Of a stretch of DNA of 64,000 nucleotides, positions 1 through 8,373 are shown piece by piece; the first letter of the stretch is position 1, and the number at the start of each line of letters is the position of its first letter. Below the pieces are notes generated by a model. The model made no database searches. It was not told the origin of the DNA and saw nothing but the letters and a program-made list of their open reading frames with translations. This DNA is from CAWINH01 sp963837425 (GTDB lineage: Bacteria; Chloroflexota; Limnocylindria; QHBO01). The translations under genes and the position numbers were made by a program. The stretch is taken from NCBI GenBank assembly GCA_963837425.1, contig CAWINH010000002.1, positions 124,001 through 188,000 on the forward strand, in the 5' to 3' direction.

Positions 1-3
1 CGA

Positions 4-1500
4 TTGGCGAACGACCCCAAGCGCCTGGCGCCGCCCGCCGGAGATCCTGCCTGGGCTGGCCTGCCTGCGGGAGCCGACTGGGCGGCGGGCACTCCCGGGC
101 TCGTGTGCTCCACGTTCGTCTGGTTCGCGGCGCGCCATGCCCTCGACCCGCTCAATCCGCCCCTGAGGCTCGACCGCGACCCGAACCTGCCGCAGGCGGC
201 CGGCGCGCATGGCCAGGTTGGCCCCAACCAGGAGGACGGGCTCTTCGTCTACCACGAGGCGGAGCGGCAGCGCAGTGGAGCCGGCCTCCACGACTGGATC
301 GTCGACACGGTGCGCGCCACGGTGAAGCAGCAGGTGGATGCCCAGATGACGACCTTGGCGCGCGTGGGCATTGGGATGCTGGTCGGGGTCCTCACCGGTG
401 CGATCGTTGGACCGGCTGCGGCTCCGGTCGTCGCCATCCTGACCGCCCTGGCGCTCTCGCCGGCCAAGACGACGGACTTGACCATAGCCCTCACCGACAT
501 GCCCGAACAGGTCGCGAACGGCATCTGCAACGCGTTCGCCAGCGACGAACCGGATAAGGTGGATTCCACCGACTGGCAGAACCCCGGCGCAGGGCTGTCC
601 GTCTCACCGGACGACATCTGGAACCACTGGGACGCGCCGGACGATGCCGGGGAGATCCGCTCCGGACTGTGGGGCCACGCGGAGCGGGCCATGCTCTCCA
701 ACCCGCGACCGGAGATGGTGGAGGTGGGCGTCTACGCGCTCAGTCCGGGCGTGGCGCACGTCAGCGGTCGGGTGACGTACCAGGGCAGGAGCCTGGTCGG
801 CGCCGAGGTCAGCATCGGCTGCTGGAAGGCCTACGCGAACGAGGAGGGCGCCTTCCGCATGGACGTGTCGGCCTCACCCGTGCCCTACCCGGGGGTCCAG
901 CGTGAACAATTGATCCGGCTGAAGGCGTACTGGGACGCCCCTCCGGGCACCCTGAGCCGAACGCTCAGCATGCCGCTGGAGGTGGGGGACAACGACCTCG
1001 GCGAGATCGTCCTTGACCCACCGCCGGAATGGCGGCGCCGGGTCGAGGTCCACGGCGAGCTGGAGATGAAGCACCAGGTCATGTTCGGCCACGACACCAT
1101 CGACCACCACACCGTGAGCGCCTCGCGATTCCTGCAGTGCGATCCGGCCATGGCGGCGGACCACCTGCCCGAGTACCTGGCCGGGCTGGAGGCAACCTTC
1201 AAGGAGACCACCGAGCGCTGCGGCGGCGAGCGCGCCGAGCTGAGCGGAACCATCCGCATGTACGACCCGCGCTCCCCGCAGCCCCCGCCCGGGAGTGCGC
1301 TGGCGATCACCGTGGACTGGGCCTTCAAGATGTGGGACGGGGAGGATGGCGATGAGGACGAGGTGGATTCGCAGACCGGTCAGGTCATCATCCAGCCGGG
1401 CGACACGGGGCGAATCACCCCCTCCCTGGACGACGGTGATGTGCCGCCAGATCGTGCCCATGCCGAGATCTGGGTGGACAACTTCGTCAACCCCGCCTGA
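4..1500 (+). CDS. Uncharacterised protein with a carboxypeptidase-like regulatory fold
   Basis: Function not recognised. The frame is open to the first base of the window, so the TTG at base 4 may not be the true start and the 5' end may lie outside. Near residues 33-40 is LVCSTFVW, which recalls the catalytic-Cys segment of permuted papain-like (YiiX/NlpC-P60) enzymes; no partner His is obvious. Residues ~120-155 form a Gly/Ala-rich hydrophobic stretch, a likely membrane segment. Around residues 250-290 the pattern SGRVTYQGRSLVGAEVSI is typical of carboxypeptidase-regulatory/Ig-like domains. The C-terminal third is acidic and polar. The family match is inference; that it is a real gene is well supported by length and codon pattern. 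Confidence 0.65.
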   Translation: MANDPKRLAPPAGDPAWAGLPAGADWAAGTPGLVCSTFVWFAARHALDPLNPPLRLDRDPNLPQAAGAHGQVGPNQEDGLFVYHEAERQRSGAGLHDWIVDTVRATVKQQVDAQMTTLARVGIGMLVGVLTGAIVGPAAAPVVAILTALALSPAKTTDLTIALTDMPEQVANGICNAFASDEPDKVDSTDWQNPGAGLSVSPDDIWNHWDAPDDAGEIRSGLWGHAERAMLSNPRPEMVEVGVYALSPGVAHVSGRVTYQGRSLVGAEVSIGCWKAYANEEGAFRMDVSASPVPYPGVQREQLIRLKAYWDAPPGTLSRTLSMPLEVGDNDLGEIVLDPPPEWRRRVEVHGELEMKHQVMFGHDTIDHHTVSASRFLQCDPAMAADHLPEYLAGLEATFKETTERCGGERAELSGTIRMYDPRSPQPPPGSALAITVDWAFKMWDGEDGDEDEVDSQTGQVIIQPGDTGRITPSLDDGDVPPDRAHAEIWVDNFVNPA

Positions 1501-1524
1501 TGGGACGCACGCGTCAAGCGATCT

Positions 1525-1549
1525 CATGCTTATCCGCTTGCCTCAACAC
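1525..1549 (+). repeat. Left inverted repeat of IS1595-type element
   Basis: It reads CATGCTTATCCGCTTGCCTC and continues AACAC. It is the inverse of the repeat ending at 2282, and the same motif starts the second element at 47633. Confidence 0.7.
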
Positions 1550-1617
1550 GAGTTCGTGTTCCGGTTCAACCGCCGCAGCAACCAGGCCGCCGGATTCGCC
1601 ACCCTGCTCGGGCTGTC
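1550..1617 (+). pseudogene. IS1595 transposase, C-terminal scrap
   Basis: The frame reads EFVFRFNRRSNQAAGF followed by ATLLGL. This is the conserved C-terminal signature of IS1595/ISXO2-like transposases (…DEFVFRFNRR…). Everything upstream, including the catalytic DDE part, is missing and the scrap joins the left inverted repeat directly. The same signature (DEFVFRHNRR) is in the second remnant near 48.2 kb. Confidence 0.6.
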
Positions 1618-1866
1618 AACCGCTGGCCCGCTTGTCCGGTCCGCCGACATCACTATGCCGCCTCGCCCGGGCGAGGCTGAGGGGCGGGGCCGCTCGACCG
1701 GCCAGACCGGGCCGTCCACCGCAATCCGCCACTGTTGTCGGTGGGCGAGAAGACACCGAGGCGGAGAGGGTCGAAAGCCGCAGCTGCGCCGCATTCCTGA
1801 TGGCCCTTGACGAGTAGCGTGTTTTCGCAAGGATCGAGTCAGATCGCAGTCCGATGGGGGTCCGAA

Positions 1867-2226
1867 ATGCGTTGGGTTTGTTTGTGGCTCGTCGTGCTGG
1901 CGTTAGCCGCCTGTGCCCCGGTTCACCAACCCCCGACCTCGGCGGACGAGCAGTTCTCTGTGGTCGTCTATAACCGCACCCAGTCGCCCGTCTTCCTTTT
2001 CCGCGAGGTGGCCGCGTGCGGATCGTCCCGACTCACCGCCCTCGAGATGGTGGCTGCGAGCGGTCCGCCACCCTCGGGGGATGCGACCGTGGGAGCCGTG
2101 ACAATCAAGACGCCGCGCGGCTATGCGGGCACGGTCAGCATCGTCGTCACCGCAGATGGGGCACCGACGGTCACTATTGGCGATGTCGCCGAGGTGTCGC
2201 TTCCGCCGTGCCAGGGCACCAGATAG
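1867..2226 (+). CDS. Small predicted lipoprotein carried inside an IS1595-type element
   Basis: A 119-residue protein. The ATG at 1867 gives a classic lipoprotein signal: basic start, hydrophobic WLVVLALAA and lipobox LAAC with Cys17 as the acylated residue. The mature part has three more Cys, no recognised domain, and looks like a compact beta-rich extracellular domain. It lies between the transposase scrap and the right inverted repeat, so it is cargo. The second IS1595 remnant (47.6-48.6 kb) also carries a small membrane-anchored extracytoplasmic protein in this slot. Function unknown; resistance, immunity or surface roles are all guesses. Confidence 0.65.
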   Translation: MRWVCLWLVVLALAACAPVHQPPTSADEQFSVVVYNRTQSPVFLFREVAACGSSRLTALEMVAASGPPPSGDATVGAVTIKTPRGYAGTVSIVVTADGAPTVTIGDVAEVSLPPCQGTR

Positions 2227-2257
2227 TCTCGCTAGAGCCGCACCCACATCTTGTGGT

Positions 2258-2282
2258 GTGTTGAGGCAACCGGATAAGCATT
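2258..2282 (-). repeat. Right inverted repeat of IS1595-type element
   Basis: Read on the minus strand it is AATGCTTATCCGGTTGCCTC followed by AACAC. It is immediately followed by AGCGATCT, the copy of the 8-bp duplication at 1517-1524. Confidence 0.7.
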
Positions 2283-2290
2283 AGCGATCT

Positions 2291-2450
2291 CGACTCGCCA
2301 GACGTGGAGCTGGGTGCCGGGCGCACCACCCCGTCCTCGCGCATGCCGTCCAGATGCATCTGGACGGCAGTCCGGATCCGCCGCCGCACCTCCTGGCGCG
2401 TTCGCCGGGGCACGTCGTCACTCAAGTGGCCCGATACCGTCACGCGCCCG
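2291..2450 (-). pseudogene. HicB-like antitoxin remnant next to the IS insertion
   Basis: On the minus strand the frame gives VTVSGHLSDDV, then a helix RTRQEVRRRIRTAVQMHLDG and MREDGVV. This resembles the C-terminal half of HicB-type antitoxins (a beta strand, then a helix ending HLEGLREDG). Its 3' end runs into the right inverted repeat, so the IS insertion probably cut the tail. No N-terminal half or HicA partner is clear upstream. The overlap with the 3' end of the next minus-strand gene suggests a broken junction. Confidence 0.35.
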
Positions 2451-3098
2451 GGCCGGTTCGGGTGTTTCAGCTGCCGATGTCCGCACTCGGCGAGAACCTC
2501 GTGAGAGAGGCCGCGCCCAGACGTAATCGCGCACTCGTGCCGCGACGCTCTTGGCGTAGTCGTCTGACCTCCACCCGCGGCGCTGGGCGCCCGCAGGATG
2601 CATCCCGGCGATCCATCGGCGTCCGTTGACCGTACCCTCCGCAAGCAGCGGCCGCTCCTCGCGCGCCAGCACCCCCAGTGGAATGTGCACCTGGAAGGCC
2701 CACCAGTACGGGCCGCCCAGGACGAGGACACCGGCCGGATCAAGCGCATCGGCCACAACCTGCAGCAGCCGAGCCGATGGAGCGGTCTGCACCTCGAGCA
2801 GCGGTCCGGACGGATTGCCCTTCTCGTCGTTTGGGGCGATGGGGTACAGGTTCGTCCAGGCGACATGGCTGTACCAGTTCCACCCCGACTCCGGCCACAG
2901 CGTCTCGACGGTGTGGCGCACCATCCGCCAGAACGGCGACGAGCGCGCTCGGCTCTCCTCGATCCAGTTCATGGGGTCGGCGCGGTCGTAGCAGGCCTGC
3001 TGCGTATCTTCGAGAACCTTAGCCAGGCCGGCTGGCGTGGCTAGATCGTCGACGCTCCAGTCCGGGATCCAGCCGTAGACGGCCTGCCCAACGACCAT
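2418..3098 (-). CDS. Hypothetical protein, possibly uracil-DNA-glycosylase-like fold
   Basis: Not firmly recognised. The readable part (residues ~1-180) has blocks such as LMVVGQAVYGW, SHVAWTNLYPIAP and LDPAGVLVLGGPYWW. Their order (a G-rich loop, then a TNLYPI block, then a strand with VLVLGG) recalls uracil-DNA-glycosylase superfamily proteins. In-frame sequence upstream of the ATG (FVGTAPDR) looks conserved, so a non-ATG start a few codons earlier is possible. The last ~40 residues are basic and low in complexity and overlap the hicB-like scrap, so the true C-terminus may have been lost. Confidence 0.45.
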   Translation of the reverse strand: MVVGQAVYGWIPDWSVDDLATPAGLAKVLEDTQQACYDRADPMNWIEESRARSSPFWRMVRHTVETLWPESGWNWYSHVAWTNLYPIAPNDEKGNPSGPLLEVQTAPSARLLQVVADALDPAGVLVLGGPYWWAFQVHIPLGVLAREERPLLAEGTVNGRRWIAGMHPAGAQRRGWRSDDYAKSVAARVRDYVWARPLSRGSRRVRTSAAETPEPARARDGIGPLE

Positions 3099-3409
3099 GA
3101 GCCGATCAGGTGCAGTGCCGACGAACGGCTAATGCGACGTGAGGTGGCGAGGGCCGATGGCGGTGGCCGATCGAGCCAAGCCCGCCAAGAGCTCACGGTA
3201 TGCAGCAGCGACCGACTGAGGACGCCATGGCTCGGGCATGCGCGCAATTATGGATGGCGTGCGTGGTGCGGCGGTTCTCCTCCAGCGGGTAGACCGGCGG
3301 GCGTCCGGCCTGACCCCGCCGATCTCGTCGGGGTCGGCGTGGTAGGGGTCCTGGTTCGCGGCGCCGAAGACGTGCTGGTTCGCAGCGTGAGCCTAGAATC
3401 GGTCTGGCC
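3099..3409. other. 311-bp gap with no convincing gene
   Basis: No intact frame. On the minus strand a short stretch reads ANQDPYHADPDEIGG, which looks like protein-coding sequence but has no start and no usable length, so it is at most a gene scrap. I see no clear promoter or terminator apart from the likely start region of the following plus-strand gene. Confidence 0.4.
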
Positions 3410-4264
3410 GTGGCTGAGAACGACGTCAATGTTGAGACTGCCGACGCCGACCGCTTTCGGCTCGACAGGTACGCAATGCCCGATTTGTTGCAGCTATTTG
3501 CCGGCGTCCTTACCGAGCTCCGGGGACGCGGAGTCATTCGCAGTGCGAATAACCCGATTGCCGACTACGCGGAGTGGCTGGTTGTACGAGCTTTCGGGCT
3601 CGAATTCGCGCCTCTGTCTGCTGCCGGATACGACGCGAAGTCAGCCGATGGAACGCGATACCAAGTCAAGGCGCGCCGCCAGACGCGCGCGAACCGCTCT
3701 AGGCAGCTCAGCTTCATTCGCGGCTTCGACGGCGTTGAGGAGCCTTTCGATCATCTGGTAGGGATCCTGTTCGACGAAGACTTCGGCGTCTGGAAAGCCG
3801 CACAGGTTCCGGTGATGGTCGTGCGTCAGGCTTCGACTTGGGTTCCGCATGTCAGTGGCTGGCGATTCGTGCTACGAGACTCCGTGTGGGATCTGCCTGG
3901 GGTAGTCGATGTGACGGCGCGGATCCACGAGGTGGCTGCGCATGGTGGGACCCTCGCGCTCCTAGGAAGCCCGGCCGCGACCTTACGGGCCGCGGCGTCC
4001 GGCTCTGCTTCTTATGCGAGCTACATCGAGAGAGGAGGTCGAGAAATGACCATCGGCGAACTCGCCAGAGAACTTGGCAACGATGTCAAGACCGCGCCGG
4101 AAGGTGACCGTGTCGTGCGGATCCACTTGTTCGGCATCAGGCGCGCCCGAGCTTTGGCTGGGATATCTCTGAAAGACCTCGTGGCGAGGGCCGGAATTCC
4201 ATCTTCCTACCACACCGAAATCCACAAGGGCATGAGACTGGCCGACCACGTCGCCCTGAAGTAG
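3410..4264 (+). CDS. DUF6998-like PD-(D/E)XK nuclease fused to an HTH-like domain
   Basis: Two parts are visible. Residues ~40-170 follow the DUF6998 pattern: DYAEWLVVRAFGL, then GYDAK (73-77) and YQVKARR (84-90), a plausible PD-(D/E)XK nuclease core, then FDHLVGILFDEDF and SGWRFVLRDSVWDL. Residues 213-284 match a small HTH-like family of about 75 residues that normally stands alone: MTIGELARELG, IHLFGIRRA, and AGIPSSYHTEIHKGMRLA. A strong Shine-Dalgarno (GAGAGGAGG) lies just before the internal ATG at 4046, so the second part may also be made separately. Start is GTG. It sits next to the EcoRII-Vsr-Dcm operon, so a role in restriction or its control is likely. The substrate is unknown. Confidence 0.7.
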   Translation: MAENDVNVETADADRFRLDRYAMPDLLQLFAGVLTELRGRGVIRSANNPIADYAEWLVVRAFGLEFAPLSAAGYDAKSADGTRYQVKARRQTRANRSRQLSFIRGFDGVEEPFDHLVGILFDEDFGVWKAAQVPVMVVRQASTWVPHVSGWRFVLRDSVWDLPGVVDVTARIHEVAAHGGTLALLGSPAATLRAAASGSASYASYIERGGREMTIGELARELGNDVKTAPEGDRVVRIHLFGIRRARALAGISLKDLVARAGIPSSYHTEIHKGMRLADHVALK

Positions 4265-4299
4265 CGCGCCGGAATTGACTCATTGGCGCGGCGTGCACG

Positions 4300-5490
4300 T
4301 CACGTGATCGCCTTGACAGTCCCGATGAACCCAGCAAGCGTCGTGAGTCTCGGGCGAATTGAGGCGGGGAAGCTCCGAATGTTCTGCGCCGGCACCACAA
4401 GGCGCAGCCCCGCCCCCTCCATTTGATCGAATTGACCAGGTGACACCCCTTCTGACAGGGTAAAGAGGTGCTTCTCCTTGATCCTTGCAGCCTCGTCGAG
4501 AACTTGTCGCCATCGGTCCTTGACCGATGTCTTTACCCCGAGCATCAGCGTCGGTCGACCCTCTCGATAGGCCTCGATTGATGGGAATACGAAGTCGGGC
4601 TTCCGGTTCTGCTCGGTAGTTGCACCCGTCTGGTAGGTGACACTCTCTTCGTCGAAAACGCGAGCGAGGTGCAGCTCGAGTGACCTTCCCGCGCGCGCCT
4701 TTCGTCGGTTTGCCACCGTCTGGGCAACGGCCAAGAACTCTTCCACGGTCGAAAAGCCGTCGGTGACGAGCGGAATTGTGTGCGCCGCTTCTATCACTCT
4801 GAAGAGCCCAAACTCGCACCGATAGCGCTCCACCAGACGACGATCGGGCTCTTTGTCGTCCCCGGGGCGCCGGCGAATCGCTTCGGCTGTCAGCTCTCGG
4901 CCAGCGGGAAATTGGCTTGCCCATGACACTGGAAGCGTCCCGATGGCGGGCGCACATTCGTCTTGCAGGGAGACCCTTACCTCCGGGCGTCCAGCAAGCG
5001 ATGCGCTGCGGGTGACATTTGTGCCCGGATCTATTGGAGCAAGGACGTCCTCGACGATCCCTTCTTCTTCGAGAGCCGTCGTGAGCCACGCCTCGACTGC
5101 GTTCGACCGATCCCATGCTGTGACAAGGATGGAGCCGGTGCTCTCAGGATCCTGCAGGGCAGATCCTCGACCGCCGAAGCCTGTCAGGCGAAACTCGTTC
5201 CTCCCGTTTGGCTGACGACGGATGGCCCGGCTGTTGTAGTAAATGAGGTTCGGTCTTGCGTGCTGGCCGTGCGAGACCAACGTGAACCGAATCTCGCGCC
5301 GGGGGTTGAGCACCGGTTCAGCCAGCTCGGGCGCCACCGTCAACGCGAAATCGCCCGGGACGTAGAAGCCGACTTGGTGCCCACCGGTCAGGCCGGTGTC
5401 GTTGGCTGACAGCCGCTTCGCATACCACACCCACTTGTCGGTAGCAGTCCGGGTCAACCAATCGCGTAGTTCATCTGCAGCAGTTGTCAC
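4300..5490 (-). CDS. ecoRIIR: Type II restriction endonuclease, EcoRII family (CCWGG)
   Basis: Cleaves unmethylated CCWGG DNA if it behaves as the family does. Residues ~1-165 form the EcoRII N-terminal effector-binding (B3-like) domain with WVWYAKRLSANDTGLTGGHQ near the start. Residues ~265-396 are the PD-(D/E)XK catalytic domain: GRSLELHL, KPDFVFPS (297-304), GVKTSVKDRWRQVLDEA (318-334) with Lys320 and Lys324, and KHLFTLSEGVSPGQF. The length of 396 is near the 404 of EcoRII. GTG start overlaps the vsr stop by 4 bases, so translation is coupled in a dcm-vsr-R operon. The frame is intact. The specificity is inferred from the family and from the Dcm/Vsr partners. Confidence 0.92.
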   Translation of the reverse strand: MTTAADELRDWLTRTATDKWVWYAKRLSANDTGLTGGHQVGFYVPGDFALTVAPELAEPVLNPRREIRFTLVSHGQHARPNLIYYNSRAIRRQPNGRNEFRLTGFGGRGSALQDPESTGSILVTAWDRSNAVEAWLTTALEEEGIVEDVLAPIDPGTNVTRSASLAGRPEVRVSLQDECAPAIGTLPVSWASQFPAGRELTAEAIRRRPGDDKEPDRRLVERYRCEFGLFRVIEAAHTIPLVTDGFSTVEEFLAVAQTVANRRKARAGRSLELHLARVFDEESVTYQTGATTEQNRKPDFVFPSIEAYREGRPTLMLGVKTSVKDRWRQVLDEAARIKEKHLFTLSEGVSPGQFDQMEGAGLRLVVPAQNIRSFPASIRPRLTTLAGFIGTVKAIT

Positions 5491-5975
5491 GATCTCAACC
5501 GCTCCTCGGCGATGAACCGCGCCATGCGGCCTGCTGTCCCGTCGACGTCAGCTCGGAGCTCGTGCTCCCAGATAGTGATCACCTTCCAGCCCGCGGCAAC
5601 GAGCGCCGATTCAGCGGCGCTGTCCCGCTTCACGTTTCGCTCGAACTTCTCCCGCCAGAACTCAGCGTTCGCCTTCGGCTGCGGAAGCTGGCACGAAGGA
5701 CACCGGTGCCAGTAGCAGCCATTGACGAAGATGGCCAATCGAACGGCGGGGAACACGATGTCGGGACGACCAGGAAGTCCAGACCCACGGCGGTAGCCAC
5801 GTCCGCCAGCGGCCCATAGCGCCTTGCGGAAACGGGTCTCAGTCCGAGACACGTTCTTGTTTGCCCGCATCGTATTGCGGGCGTTCTCAGAGGTGGCCGG
5901 GGGTCTGTCAGGCCGCTGGGGCGAGGACCCGGCCGATGTACTGATCCGCGAGATGCTTGGCGAGGAAGGCGACAA
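5487..5975 (-). CDS. vsr: Very short patch repair endonuclease Vsr
   Basis: Nicks 5' of the T in T:G mismatches that arise when 5-methylcytosine deaminates in the Dcm site, which starts repair. Visible family motifs are GRPDIVF (69-75, catalytic Asp72), VNGCYWHRCPSC (85-96, Cys/His zinc site), FWREKFERNVKRD (106-118) and WEHEL (136-140). The ATG at 5975 lies inside dcm, giving a 68-base overlap; an internal ATG at 5870 would remove the conserved-looking PPATSENARNTM segment, so the upstream start is preferred. It lies between the Dcm methylase and the EcoRII enzyme, which is the standard context. Confidence 0.92.
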   Translation of the reverse strand: MSPSSPSISRISTSAGSSPQRPDRPPATSENARNTMRANKNVSRTETRFRKALWAAGGRGYRRGSGLPGRPDIVFPAVRLAIFVNGCYWHRCPSCQLPQPKANAEFWREKFERNVKRDSAAESALVAAGWKVITIWEHELRADVDGTAGRMARFIAEERLRS

Positions 5976-6894
5976 CCGGCACTACCACTGAGTTTCCGAA
6001 CTGACGATACGCCTGGGTGTCGGACACCGGGATCGCGAAACTGTCTGGATAGCCCATAAGTCGCGCGCATTCTCGCGGCGTGAGGCGTCGCGGCGTCGGT
6101 CCGTCCGTTCGAAGGAGGATTTCCGACCCGTCCTTGTGGTAGCGAGCGCTAAGTGTGCGGGTGACGCTGTCCGGCCCCGCTAAGCCATAGCCGAATCCGT
6201 TGCCGGCGGCCCGGTGCTTCAGTGCGTACTGCTGAAGGTAGCTCCACAGATGGTCGCTCAAGGAATATTTCGGGTCGGGGCTCTCCTCAAGGATCTGTCC
6301 GAGAGTGAGGCGCGGCTCGTCAGAGGGTGGGTCGGGGAACTCGAAGGCCTCGTCACCGAAGACGTCACGATGGAGGCAGATCATGAATGTCCGCTCCCGG
6401 TGCTGAGGCACCCACCACTGCGCGTCGATGACCTTGTGCCGGAAGTTGTATCCGAGCGCTTCCAGAGTGCCGCGGATGACCCGGAACGTGTTGCCGCGAT
6501 CATGCGAGATGAGGTTCTTCACGTTCTCAAGGAAGAGCACGGGCGGAGGATTCGGAGCCTCCTCAATGAGGCGAATGATCTCGAAGAAGAGGTTGCCGCT
6601 CTTTTCGTCCTCGAATCCGTGGAGACGGCCAAGGCTCAGCTTCTTGCTGACGCCTGCGATGCTGAAGGGCTGGCACGGAAAGCCGGCTGCCATCACGTCG
6701 TAATGCGGGAGTTCGCGGCCACGCACCTCATGAATGTCTCCGCGCTCGCAAGCACCGTAGTTGGCTTCGTAGGTCTGCCGCGCGAACCGGTCGATCTCCA
6801 CGGAGTACACGCATGACCCGCCCGCCCGCTCTAGACCCATCCGGATGCCTCCGATGCCTGCGAAGAGGTCGATGAACCGGAAGCGCCGGGTCAC
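5908..6894 (-). CDS. dcm: DNA (cytosine-5-)-methyltransferase, Dcm/M.EcoRII type
   Basis: Transfers methyl from S-adenosylmethionine to C5 of cytosine, here presumably the inner C of CCWGG, protecting host DNA from the downstream EcoRII-like enzyme. All core motifs are present in order: FIDLFAGIGG (7-16, SAM), GFPCQPFS (71-78, catalytic Cys74), FLENVKNL (121-128), QHRER (164-168), a target recognition region (~175-270) and GNSVVVPV (300-307). Length of 328 fits single-domain C5 methylases. ATG start at 6894; it is the first gene of the minus-strand dcm-vsr-R operon. No controller (C) protein gene is visible in front of it. Confidence 0.93.
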   Translation of the reverse strand: MTRRFRFIDLFAGIGGIRMGLERAGGSCVYSVEIDRFARQTYEANYGACERGDIHEVRGRELPHYDVMAAGFPCQPFSIAGVSKKLSLGRLHGFEDEKSGNLFFEIIRLIEEAPNPPPVLFLENVKNLISHDRGNTFRVIRGTLEALGYNFRHKVIDAQWWVPQHRERTFMICLHRDVFGDEAFEFPDPPSDEPRLTLGQILEESPDPKYSLSDHLWSYLQQYALKHRAAGNGFGYGLAGPDSVTRTLSARYHKDGSEILLRTDGPTPRRLTPRECARLMGYPDSFAIPVSDTQAYRQFGNSVVVPVVAFLAKHLADQYIGRVLAPAA

Positions 6895-7198
6895 ATGAGG
6901 AGATCCGCTGAGAGCATGGGGCCAGGATACCGCGCAAACGCGACGTCAGTCGGTCGCAATTCGCTGGCTGCGCCCTTCTCTCCACAGAATTTGTCCACAT
7001 TCGCGACCTGCTGCTGTGGATCAGTCTTGCCGTGAGCGTCCGTAGCACCGGTCGGCGGCGACTTTCACCTAGCCGCGCGCGTTGGCGGCCACGCTCACCG
7101 AGTTTGGGCCGCCGTCCGCGCGCCATTCGCGCGGCCGCAGACCAACAGGGTGACCGGGCGCTTCATCGGCATCCTGCGGCGCTTGGTGAGTAGACGCG
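6895..7198. other. 304-bp intergenic region upstream of dcm
   Basis: No gene seen. It must hold the promoter of the dcm-vsr-R operon on the minus strand and the end of the DndB-like transcription unit. No strong inverted repeat or C-box-like direct repeat was found by eye. Confidence 0.4.
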
Positions 7199-8323
7199 CT
7201 AGGTCGGTAGGCCGAGCTTGGCCTTCAGCTCCTTGCCGATCGCCTCGCGAGTCTGGAAGCTCATCCTGAGGGAGAGGCGCTGATTCCCGCCGCTGTCCGT
7301 CGACGGTACTAGGACGCCGATGCGCTGCCAGACGGGGTTCTCGTAGCTGAAGTAGTCGGCGTCCCTGCCGTCGACGACGACCGCGCTGCGGAGGCCCGCC
7401 AGCGATGTCGCCGGATTGATGCCGTTCCGGAACAGGGCGTCGGCGACCGCGATCACGCCGTGAATCGACAGCGCGGTCCCCGCCATCGATGTCCCGCGCA
7501 GATCTCGCCGATCCTTCAGGGAGATGCGCCCGAACTCGGGCCGGACCTTCACAAGCTCTCCCCAGAAGCGCGCGAGGAAATCGGTGTGGCGGGCCTCGTC
7601 GGCATCGCTCAGCGGCTCGTCGAGCCAGGAGTTCTCGATCGCCTGAGCGAGAGTGTTGAACGCGGTCAGCTTCGCGCTCGAGGCCGAGACGGTGTTCTTC
7701 AGCACCTCGATGTTGTCCATCGACAAATGGCCTGACTTGCGCATGAGCTGACGCGCCATCCGCTCGGCGAAGTTCCCCTGGTGCGCGAACTTCGCGGCCG
7801 TGTCGTTGACCTTGTCGCCGCGCGTGTTGTAGATGAACGCCACCCGCTTCGCGAGCTGGTCATCGGCGATCCAGATCCGCACCTGGAACTTCGTCTCCGG
7901 ATTGAATGTCGCCATCGGGTTCTGGGCGGCCTTGACGATTGCCTTGATGCGCGACAGGGAGTCGACCGCGCAGTCGAACTGGCCGCCGATCAGGTGGAGG
8001 TCGAGCTGGCCCTCGTCCTCCTCGACGTAGTACTCGCTCGCTGTCGGATCAAGACGGATGCTGATGTTGCCGATCACCGCGTCATTGCGGAGCAGCTCCT
8101 CGGTCCAGGTATCGATCTTGCGACGGGTCTTGGCGCCCATGCGCTGGCCCGGCATGTGGTCGGGGCGGATGTTTCCGACCGTCGTGAGGAGGCCCCGGTC
8201 GATCATGTCGACGAGGTAGCCCCCGGTCATGGTGGTCTCGTAGTGGACGCCCCCCGCATCGTCCACGGGATGGACGTTCAGGATGGTCGCGGTGGGCGCG
8301 GTCGGTGCGGCTGCGGTCGTCAT
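7199..8323 (-). CDS. DndB-like protein (DGQHR-type family)
   Basis: The protein has 374 residues. Its blocks resemble DndB/DGQHR-domain proteins: LIGGQFDCAVDSLSRIKAI sits where DGQHR…AI is expected, with the motif degenerate (GGQFD). Then come VRIWIADDQLAKRVAFIYNT, GDKVNDTAAKF and VSASSAKLTAFNTL. DndB proteins are best known as regulators of DNA phosphorothioation operons, but homologues also sit in other defence loci; no dndA, C, D or E gene is in this window. It is read divergently from the GHKL ATPase gene across a 209-bp region rich in TACG repeats, so it may regulate both. The frame is intact, unlike the genes across the promoter. Confidence 0.6.
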   Translation of the reverse strand: MTTAAAPTAPTATILNVHPVDDAGGVHYETTMTGGYLVDMIDRGLLTTVGNIRPDHMPGQRMGAKTRRKIDTWTEELLRNDAVIGNISIRLDPTASEYYVEEDEGQLDLHLIGGQFDCAVDSLSRIKAIVKAAQNPMATFNPETKFQVRIWIADDQLAKRVAFIYNTRGDKVNDTAAKFAHQGNFAERMARQLMRKSGHLSMDNIEVLKNTVSASSAKLTAFNTLAQAIENSWLDEPLSDADEARHTDFLARFWGELVKVRPEFGRISLKDRRDLRGTSMAGTALSIHGVIAVADALFRNGINPATSLAGLRSAVVVDGRDADYFSYENPVWQRIGVLVPSTDSGGNQRLSLRMSFQTREAIGKELKAKLGLPT

Positions 8324-8373
8324 CGGAGAGTTCCTTCAGGGTGATGGTGTTGAATTCGGAAGCACGAGCGAAC

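Larger units (their letters stand above)
1517..2290. mobile_element. IS1595-type internal-deletion derivative carrying a lipoprotein gene, with 8-bp target duplication
   Basis: The element proper runs from 1525 to 2282. Its ends are imperfect inverted repeats: left CATGCTTATCCGCTTGCC (1525 on) and right ...GGCAACCGGATAAGCATT (ending 2282), agreeing at about 23 of 25 positions. AGCGATCT flanks it on both sides (1517-1524 and 2283-2290), matching the 8-bp target duplication known for the IS1595 family. Inside are only the last ~20 codons of an IS1595 transposase, directly abutting the left repeat, and then a lipoprotein gene. Most of the transposase has been deleted, so the element would depend on a transposase in trans. 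The family assignment rests on the transposase C-terminus and duplication length. Confidence 0.7.

Noticed and set aside
7199..8323. Reading the DndB-like gene as evidence of DNA phosphorothioation
   Set aside because: No dndA, dndC, dndD or dndE homologue is in the window and the DGQHR motif is altered, so only a DndB-like protein is claimed.
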